Assembly (NCBI GenBank): GCA_029891345.1
Contig: CM056995.1
Location: 219,444,260 to 219,508,259, forward strand
DNA: 64,000 bases
Source of the DNA: Dryococelus australis
Taxonomy: Eukaryota > Arthropoda > Insecta > Phasmatodea > Phasmatidae
Direction: 5' to 3'
The position numbers were made by a program, and so were the translations under genes. Under the pieces are notes generated by a model. The model was given only the letters and a program-made list of their open reading frames with translations. It made no database searches and was not told the origin of the DNA. This document shows, piece after piece, positions 56,340 through 64,000 of this stretch. Position 1 is the first letter of the stretch, and every line of letters begins with the position of its first letter.

Positions 56340-58310
56340 TAGTACATAAGACATGATAATGGGCACAAGAATATCCATCGGTAAATAATGTCAGCAAAGG
56401 TGTGCTAAGAGGTAAGTCTGTACTTATTGTATCCTTGAGCAACAATGCAGGCAGAGATTCTTGCATGTAAAGGATCATAGAGGGGACGAAAGTCGTCATG
56501 TGGGATGGAATTCCAGGCACATTGCAAATAGTGGCTCAGATGGCCGAGAGTCATAATGGCGCAGGAGATCATACCAGACTATGTCCAATCCAGTCCCACA
56601 CATATTCAGTGGGAGAAAGAGCTGGTGATCGGACTAGCCACGAAAGTTGACGAACACCTTATAAAGCATGTTGGGTTGCACGAGCATAATGTTGATGGGC
56701 TTTGTCCTGATGAAAAAGTGCATCTCCCTTCCCCTGCAAAAATTGTAGCGGAATGTGTTGGATGACATTTTGCACTCTAAAACTGAATCAGTGCGAATTT
56801 CACTGATTCAATTAGTCAACAGTACCTGACTTATTTAGCAGTCACTTCAGTGAATTTAACTGGCGAATCAGTGAAAAAAAAGCCAGATTTCCTTCACTTA
56901 TTGATTCAGTAACATTTTCCACTGATTCATCAGTCATTATTTTTCAGTGGTTTATTTTTGACTGATGGACCAGTTAAACAGCCTGTGATAATGGCCGTCG
57001 ACCAACGTTTTAAAATGGCAGTTAGACAATGTGTATCAGGTGAAATAACAACGAATGAACTAATAAAACCAATACAAAATACTTCGTAAAATGTGTTTCG
57101 TATTTCAAAGCACCGTTTTAGGAGGCAAAATTTCAAAACATCATTTTACGAGCCTTTCGTTCCATTATAACGTATTTAATTTCGTTTTCAAGTAATCAAC
57201 ACAGTGCGCTGTTTGAAGGCTAAACTGCATATAATGTGGTGGCGAGAGTGCACGAATATATACTATTCGTTTTAACAATCCAAACGGAACCACTTAAACC
57301 AAAAACGTAATATAACGGCGCGCAATATAAAACTACGCGCTTTCTAATAGCAACTATAAGACATATATTTTCCTCTCGTATCCCAACTTGACTTGGTAGC
57401 GTAGATTGTAAGGTAAAGTTATGAAAGCCATGAGGAAAGTCTGTGTGAATTCAATCCCGGCCACCTCCGCAAACTTTTTACCTTTAAAAATTGCGTTAAA
57501 TTGGACAATATGAATAGTACATTATCGTAAATATGTTTATTTCAATTAATTATTTGGCTAAATTCAATAGAAACAATATTTATTTTGCCATTGCAGTCGG
57601 CTGTCACTTATTCAATCAGTGAAATTGTTTCACGTCACTAATTCATTCAGTGAAATTTTTTCACTGAAACATCAGTGATTTTCCGCTGATTCGAATTTAG
57701 AGTGTGGATGTATCGTGCATGGCCAATGTTCTCTGTATAACAACGGAAGAATTATCCCAGGAGATGATCCCGAGTTTCGCTGCCATATACATTCTAGAAA
57801 ATCCCACTCACCAGGCCGACGCCGAATACGCATTCGACGATCACTGGCACCAAGGCAATACCGGAACTGATCACTGAACTCAACACTTTGCCGTTATTTT
57901 CTCTAAGTACTCCTTTCTCGACACCTCTGTAGACCAGTTGCACGATGCTGAGATGTGAGGGTAAGTCTCGAAAATGACGCACTTGATGGTAGACCAGCTA
58001 CATGTGATAGATTGTACAAGGTGTCTAACCTGTTCTGCAGTCGCCTTGCTGTCCGCTATGGCCGCCCATACAATGCGACAGTCTTGGATTGCCTCTGTAG
58101 ATCGCTGACTTCCGGAACCAGGTTTACAGGTATGAGCATCTTCCTCAGACCAACGACGTTACCATCGATGTACTGCTGACACTTCTAGTCCAACATGTTC
58201 CGCATTCCTCCGGTATGACCATCCAGCTTCCTGGCGTCCCACTATTCGACTCCGTTCAAACTCAAACATCTGCACGGATGGTGCTCACATTCGCCGTCCT
58301 GGCATGTTGA
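56340..58310 (-). pseudogene. Tc1-like transposase split by a CACTA-like insertion
   Basis: On the minus strand, 58310-57707 gives a decayed N-terminal half, then VEFSDQFRYCLGASDRRMRI (first Asp region) and RRPGEWDFLE, ending at ENIGHARYI. After the 932-bp insertion the protein resumes at 56770 with NVIQHIPLQFLQGKGDALFH, QDKAHQHYARATQHAL (second Asp region, QDNARPH in intact relatives), LSWLVRSPALSPTEYVWD (last catalytic block) and a C-terminus near 56340 (DDFRPLYDPLHARISACI in a shifted frame). Removing the insertion with one copy of its TG duplication leaves the reading frame continuous. Several other shifts and stops show the gene was also decaying on its own. Confidence 0.85.
56773..57704. 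mobile_element. CACTA-like non-autonomous element inside Tc1
   Basis: Ends CACTCTAAAACTGAATCAGT (left) and, reversed on the right, CACTCTAAATTCGAATCAGC. TG flanks both sides (56771-56772 and 57705-57706). The outer 190 bp on the left and 110 bp on the right are packed with TCACTGATTCA-like words in both orientations (for example 56798, 56842, 56872, 56908, 56921, 57609, 57638 and 57671). No transposase is recognisable in the 932 bp. CACTR ends, a 2-bp duplication and iterons fit the CACTA (CMC) superfamily. Confidence 0.65.
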
Positions 58311-59319
58311 CCCTGTCCAAACGAACTCCAGAGTATACTGAAGCACTTGCAACTGCACGCTTCTCCAGATGCTCAACTGGTTAAATCTGTGTGCTTTTGC
58401 CCACTTCAACTCCACAGTCTTTCCCAGCACTGCGATTGTGATTACTTCATGTGCTGCACTCTAGCAGTGTCTTGTACTTATTTCGTCGTTCTCATTAACT
58501 TCCTTCATAGTGTTCTTTTCAATTTTTCAGTGGTGTAAAGATGAGCATTTTTATTTTTCGTATTTGATAACATTTTTCCTAAAAGAAAATGTGACCCAGT
58601 TAAAAATATTTAGTGACAATTAACGCAAAAACAACGAGTAAACCTCGCAATAAGTAAAAATGGTTTCTTCAGTATCACTGTGCAGTAAATAAACGTATGT
58701 AGATTGATAAAAGATATCGACAGTTATCGACTGATGCCTACGTGTTACTATGTGAAATTCATGTAAAACTCAATGTCTAGCATAGATTTAGAAATGTAAG
58801 GCCTGGTATGCTTTAATAGGAAAGCATACCAGGATCAACTTATCACTTGATCCTAAATGTCTAGCTATTTTCATGTGAGCATTGATTACGCAATTATCGT
58901 CAGCCGAATTTAAATTGACAGACTTTAAAACTGTTATAGCATGGAATCTACAGACAAAATGAAGATGGGCGCTCTCCAGTTAGCAGGAGACCACCCCAGT
59001 ATGGAGGAAGAACTTCCGAAGTGCAAGTAAATACTCACCAGAAGGACAAAAGGTATGTGTTGAAGTTGTGTGGATTGTGTACACATTTTTGAGTTTAACC
59101 ATGTAGGATTTTATTTGTTCAAATCTAATTATTGTTTTGTTCGAATGAATTAGGGCCATGTATATTAAGATATAGACTTACATTTATATATGAACACACA
59201 AACATTGCTGTACATGGAAAGAGCTACATCCTCATTTCTTACATGAGACTTTATTAAACCACCACAGGCTGATAAATGACAGCACAAGTGCACAGAAGGC
59301 GCGTTCTTTGACAGTCGCA
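58311..59319. other. Non-coding stretch with a short hairpin
   Basis: The only structure is a perfect 13-bp hairpin at 58802-58833 (CCTGGTATGCTTT, 6-nt loop, AAAGCATACCAGG). No gene. Confidence 0.5.
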
Positions 59320-59580
59320 AAGCATTCGTTCAATATGGGTGGATCCTCCTCTCGAGGCTATACGATCAGCGATGTGATAAGGCATTTCATCGTACAGGTG
59401 GTGGATAATGTCCTAACGCACGTATCACCACGTTTCCTGTTATTGCACGAGTAGATAAGCTAGTTTGGGTATATGGTAGACGATGATGCAAATTTTGCCT
59501 AATCATATCCCATATTTGTTTAATAGAGGAAATAACTGGAGATATGGCAGACAAAGGTATTGTGTGCACATTTTGTAGAG
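59320..59580 (-). pseudogene. Tc1-like transposase C-terminal remnant
   Basis: The minus strand reads PLSAISPVISSIKQIWDMIR (in relatives PWPAxSPDLSPIEQIWDMI, the last catalytic block) and QNLHHRLPYTQT, then after a frame change HLYDEMPYHIADRIASRGG, matching the usual LYDSMPRRIAACIAARGG ending. The conserved D and E of the block are replaced (SPVISSIKQ), and the rest of the gene is absent. Confidence 0.7.
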
Positions 59581-60322
59581 TATGTTACGTGAGCGAGCTG
59601 TATGGGAACAAGCAGTATCTTACTGCATGATAGCAGTAGGTATTGTGCCTTTTGTTTTTACACTCTTTGTTTTTCTTAATTGTTACTTAGTTTATTTCCT
59701 ATCTGGAATTACTATTTTTATGGTAAAGTGCCCCTAGTCTCCCCGAATTTTATTTCAGCTACAAAAATGTCTTAATTGTGCTTTATTATTTTTAATGCAT
59801 AAGGTTATTTATATAACTTGTAATGAAACGGAAGCTAAGTAACATTTATTTACTTCGTTTATTTCAAATATATTTGTGCTGTTATATTTTCATGCTTTAA
59901 GAATAAGTTTAGTCATTTTATTAATTTTTTAATGTATATTATATATTTTGTACAATTTTAATGCATTATTAGCAGAAATCTGTTTATGTTAGAAAATAAT
60001 TTACTTTACTTTGATTAGAGGTTCATGGCCGATCACTCTGAACTAATTTGATAAATAAAATGGTCCTGCGAAACGAACACTGTCATCTAAACGAATCGGA
60101 TACTATAAATACGTCTATGAGCACTGCCTTCTTTATCAGCAGTGGCCATGTAACGAACTACTTGATAATGAACTTGATATTTTTGTTGCATAATCGTCAT
60201 TTATTATGAGATGAAACAATATCCATCTGCCATTGGCTAAATGTTTTTGTTTGTGTTATTTTTGTTCCTCGCGATGGCAATGTTAGTTTTGTCCGATTCA
60301 AATTTAACATTTGTTTAAAATA

Positions 60323-61718
60323 CACTTACATTTGTGAAAAATGCAACATCAAGAACAATACATGTGATTGAAATGAACTTTATACTACAGATTAGGTACA
60401 TTACAATACACAATTGATTAAGATTACAGAACTGTACATGATATCTGTCCTGGAGAATTCAGTATGGTGTAAAGCCCACGCATGCGGCAAACAGGGCCCC
60501 TAAATGTCGTAGCGTGGAATCAAAGAGGACCTGGATATGTTCCTGGGGAATCTCCCTCCACATGATTTGTATGGGAGTCCACAAAGCATCAACAGTGGAT
60601 GCTGAAATTCCGTGACAAACAAGTCGCCGAACAACCATATCCCAGACATGTTGATGGGTGACATGTCAGGCGAACGTGCAGGCCAGGGAAGCAGTGGTAC
60701 ACGTTGTTCATTGAAGAAGGCTTGGACATCCCTCGCCGATTGTGGTCGGTCATTGTCCTGCAGAAATATGGCATTTGGAGTTGCCTGAAGGAGGGCGAGT
60801 ACCTCGGGCTCTAAAACTTCCCTGATGCAGCGGTTACGGTTGAGATTGCTCTCAATGCGTAAGAGTCGAGATCGTATGATGTATCCAATAGCACCCCAAA
60901 CCATCACACTTGCTGTTTTTCTGTTATGCAGCTCCACAATGCCGACTGCCAGATTGCGGTCACTCTGTTAGCGTTGAACACGTAAGCAACCATCAGTGTA
61001 GAACAGGGTGAAGCAAGACTCGTCCGAAAACCCTACATTTTGTCACTCAGCATGCTAACGACGGCGTTCATATGTCCATTGCAGTCTGAGGTATTGTGGT
61101 TTCTGGACAATGGAAGCTGACGCAATGGCATGCGTGTCACCAGTTCAGTCCGCAGCAGACGGCGTCGAACCATCGACGCAGACACGCCCACGCCCGTTGC
61201 AATGCTCCATTGTCAAGCCAACACTGTGGACGAGACTGTACGGTTCGTTGCGGCCATGCGGACAAGGCGGTGGTCATCCCGTGCTGTGGTCACGTTACGT
61301 GGTCCAGTACCCGCTCGTCGCTGCATACGACCCTCTTCTATCCATTGTGCCACACACGCATCAGTGTAGTATCAGCATGTCCTGTACGGGCCGAAATGTC
61401 ACGGTATGACAAACCCGTTTCCCGGAGACCGGTCATTCTGCCCCGTTCGAACTCACTCACATGTTGGAATGGCGCCCTTTGACGTCGACAAAGCATACTG
61501 GAACTTGCTTTCACTTCGTTTGATGGCTCTTCACTGACTAAGCTTGGCGTATAACACGGACCTTTTTGGTCACACAAGTGAAGACGCTGTTGAGCCTACA
61601 TGTACGCCATCTCTCTGCAATCGTTATCACTTATTGCTAGTACATTGTTCTACACATCCTTCGAGTTTGGATTCATTAGGACCATTGTTTCTGAATGTTG
61701 CAATTTTCACAGTGTAAA
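60323..61718 (-). mobile_element. Tc1-like element, near full length
   Basis: The left end (60323 on) contains TGTGAAAAATGCAACATCAA and the right end reversed (from about 61718) TGTGAAAATTGCAACATTCA, both followed by GAA.CAAT. TA flanks the left end and probably the right. Size about 1.4 kb is normal for Tc1. The transposase gene inside is listed separately. Boundaries are accurate to a few bases. Confidence 0.7.
60500..61580 (-). pseudogene. Tc1 transposase, nearly complete, frameshifted
   Basis: The minus strand starts about 61577 and shows, in order, FERGRMTGLRETGLSYRDIS (helix-turn-helix), TTLMRVWHN, then after a 1-nt shift EEGRMQRRAGTGPRNVTTAR, VSSTVLA (stop) QWSIATGVGV, TRMPLRQLPLSRNHN, and later the intact block VMVWGAIGYIIRSRLLRIES, REVLEPEVLALLQATPNAIF, LQDNDRPQSARDVQAFFN (second catalytic Asp), and LLPWPARSPDMSPIN (last block; INMSGIW replaces IEHVWD). 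The first Asp region is still recognisable near 61030 as VFGRVLLH in the wrong frame. At least three frameshifts and two stops. Within a TIR-bounded element; the youngest-looking Tc1 here. Confidence 0.85.
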
Positions 61719-63242
61719 TATATTTAGTGGTTCCTGTTTCGTGACCCAGGGGACTTAATGGCGAGGCTGTGATGTGCTCGTGAGCTCTGTGTCCGTTTCT
61801 CAGAAACGATTTGCTTCGCCTGTCAGCATATGAGTCTACTTCACTCATCGGCAGTGTTGATGTACCACTCAGCCGTTTAATTCGGAAAATATTTTACTAA
61901 ATTTATCCAGCATGCCTGCATGATATGTTTAACTCCCTACCTAGTTTAGCAATATTTTCTGCAACCTGTCGATACTTTCGACCACCACGTACTTCTAAAC
62001 GTTTGTGCAAAAGAAATTTAAAAAAAAAACAGAAATGTTAAAGGAATGTTAGAATCTTTAAAGTGCATAAAAATTGAACTTTAAAAACGAACTTGTAAAA
62101 GAAAATGTATGTGGTAAAAATTAATTAAATTTTGTTGTGTGTTATTATTTATGTAAAATAATTTTTAATTATTTACAGTTTTACACATGTTATAAGGTTT
62201 CAGATTTCTTTTATTATTATGTCCCTTGTGAATTTTGCATATATTACAACATATCTATATCAAGAACTCGTGGTATTTATTTAACTTGCGCTTATGTTTT
62301 TTTTTGTCTCAGAAGGGCCGCAGAATGTAATTCGTCTCATCTTGGGTGGAGTTTTACTTTAAAACTCCATTAATGATTTTTCGTAACTCAAAGAGCAACG
62401 AGTATGTTATAAAAACAAATATATTTTTAAGATGATAAATTTTTCGGACCGGGATGTTTGGCATGTACCTAACCGAACTTAAATATCTTGTGCAAGGGAT
62501 GAACAAGGGAGATCAGCCTTATCCTTTATCGTGCCTTTTTTGGATAACACTTGTTCAAGGCTAAAGGATATAATTAAACCTTCCTAATTTTGGGTGCCAC
62601 CTTGTTTTGTGTAAGGTCGAGGGCTTTATGAGCTCCTGGTTCTACCACGAGTTTGGTACAGAATGCTGCGCACAAATGGCAAGAGTATGGGGCAGCAGAA
62701 CCTCATTGACACATCGTTGTGCTATCTCTTTGCCTTCAAAAACTACGAGAAATGACTGGCAGTCATAATATTTTTATGTAGAATTATGGGATCAATATGA
62801 GGAAACCAAAATATCTGTTCTTCCCAGAAGTTAACACATATATACCATCACTCATATGTATATATGTAGGTCCAAACACAGAAATATATGATAGGAAGAT
62901 ATATAGTTATATATAGAATACATTAAAATATTATTATATCTCTATATTTTTTGCATACATATTCCTACTAGCAAATTAAAGATATATCATATATATTTAT
63001 ATAAGCTTTTTAAAATAGTATATTTTATATTGTCATGTAGCACAGTTTGCAAAGAAATCGCACAGTATTCATTAAAAAGTAACATTATTGAAAATTCCTG
63101 TTTTAAAGTGTAGGACCCACAATTCATAATGCATTTTAGCGATTGGGTTAGAAGAGAAGATACGCAACTGTTATCTGGTATCATATTGTATGGGTTTAAT
63201 AAATGAACACTGTATTCTAATATAACGATTTGTTTCATTCAG
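61719..63242 (+). other. Non-coding, probable intron of the PKG gene
   Basis: AT-rich, with long TA/ATAT stretches near 62870-63010. A T-rich acceptor-like CTTTTTTTTGTCTCAG lies near 62295-62310 but is followed by no recognisable protein. Ends in TTTGTTTCATTCAG, the acceptor of the PKG exon. Confidence 0.5.
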
Positions 63243-63385
63243 GTCAGAAGATTTAATCAGGGATGCTATCAGAATAAACAACATCCTTAAGAATCTTGAA
63301 CCATCGGAGGTCAATATCATTGCCGGAGCAATGTACAGCCAGAAGTACCACAAGAATACGTTTATCATAAACGAAGGAGAAATTG
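63243..63385 (+). CDS. cGMP-dependent protein kinase, CNB-A domain exon
   Basis: A 143-bp internal exon with acceptor TTTCATTCAG before 63243 and donor ATTG|GTATGG at 63385/63386. Read from the second base it encodes SEDLIRDAIRINNILKNLEP followed by SEVNIIAGAMYSQKYHKNTF and IINEGEIG. This matches the start of the first cyclic-nucleotide-binding domain of cGMP-dependent protein kinases: the DLIxxAIxxNxFxKNL helix, the MY...Y motif, and the IIxEGxxG strand before the phosphate-binding cassette. That cassette (FGELA...R) would be in the next exon, outside the window. The kinase phosphorylates Ser/Thr targets when cGMP binds. The exon position matches PKG genes, where splitting just before this helix is usual. 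The sequence is more divergent than insect foraging, so I do not name a paralogue. A cAMP-dependent kinase regulatory subunit is less likely, as it lacks DLI..AI..N. Confidence 0.85.
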
Positions 63386-64000
63386 GTATGGGATATCTAA
63401 CAATTTCTCAAACAAACAAATTACATGTTTATTAGAATATAAATAAGATACATTTCAGGATAACCATGTATGTCAAGGTTTCCCTGACTTGACAATATTT
63501 TTAAAAACGAAAACCTTCCGAATGTAATCCTATATACGATGAGCTATTGACTACAGTAGTGCAGGAATAACGTAGGAACTATGCACTCATAATTATGTCA
63601 CAATATTTTATTCTGTCGAAATTTTTCAAGATCAATGCTGTGACGTAAATACGAGTTCGTAGTACAGGTCCATACTGATGTGCACAGTAAATGTCCATTT
63701 GAGTATAGGAGTACATATTTTTCGGAATTTTCTCTTTAGAAAACATCGACAAGATCGAAAAAACCAAGGATGCAATATAGCGAGAGGAGGTAAACCTCAA
63801 GCAGTACCACTTGATTTTCTTCAAACACAACACAAGTGATCTTGCTGTATGCCGAGAATATTCACAATGTTGTTGGAGGCAAGGGCTTAGTTACAAACCT
63901 GCTGCAGATAGTGTAGGAGGTATATTATTGTTCAAATATATATATTGATACAACGAAGTTAATCGATCCACCGATCCAAAATAATGGCACAAGCCCAAAC
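63386..64000 (+). other. Probable PKG intron start
   Basis: Follows the donor GTATGG. I find no continuation of the CNB domain up to the end. Small open pieces near 63740-63920 have no match to the expected phosphate-binding cassette. Confidence 0.5.

Noticed and set aside
61096..61482. 128-codon plus-strand open frame and two overlapping shorter ones
   Set aside because: They are antisense to the minus-strand Tc1 transposase, which has the recognisable motifs.
63734..63920. Next PKG exon after an acceptor-like TCTTTAG
   Set aside because: The following sequence has stops in all frames and none of the expected phosphate-binding cassette residues.

Overview
The window looks like eukaryotic, almost certainly insect, nuclear DNA. 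It is AT-rich, has no operons or long intact genes, and is crowded with decayed transposons, three kinds of tRNA-headed SINE, MITEs and simple repeats. The repeat mixture suggests a large-genome insect such as a stick insect, cockroach or similar polyneopteran, but nothing in the sequence fixes the species.

Only one segment is confidently a host protein-coding gene. It is a 143-bp exon at 63243-63385 (+) with clean splice signals, encoding the start of the first cyclic-nucleotide-binding domain of a cGMP-dependent protein kinase (PKG). Much of the window may therefore be intron or upstream DNA of a long PKG gene. A second splice-bounded open segment (43222-43331, +) ends in the phase that the PKG exon needs, and a CpG-rich island at about 25.5-26.05 kb ends at a splice-donor-like site. 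Both are hypotheses.

Layout. 0-10 kb: a non-autonomous hAT-like element with diverged 8-bp target duplications, one copy of a ~420-bp MITE family (MITE-A), a ~95-bp tandem repeat and a decayed transposase-like gene of the DUF7869 type. 10-17 kb: SINE-A, a Tc1 transposase pseudogene carrying an inverted second copy of its own 5' part, an iteron-rich CACTA-like element, a hAT-like element with a SINE inside, a TA-flanked MITE, SINE-B, a probable solo LTR, and a deleted Tc1 element with matching ends. 17.8-21 kb: a structurally complete 3143-bp DNA transposon (30-bp inverted repeats, AATT duplications, one-intron transposase gene broken by frameshifts) resembling the Sola superfamily. 21-37 kb: MITEs, SINEs and Tc1 remnants, one of them split by a SINE with its target duplication. 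37-44 kb: a degenerate minisatellite, a third possible CACTA-like element, MITE-A and the candidate exon. 44.8-48 kb: a CCAAT-box array with a TATA-like site, a broken multi-CxxC reading frame, and the tail of a Polinton/adintovirus-type integrase. 48-62 kb: an IS630-type remnant, SINEs and several Tc1 elements, one interrupted by a 932-bp CACTA-like element whose removal restores the reading frame. 63.2 kb: the PKG exon.

The elements do not form a pathway. They form a layered record of insertion and decay, and several nestings give relative ages. All calls come from reading the sequence by eye, with no database search. Boundaries marked approximate were not verified by alignment.
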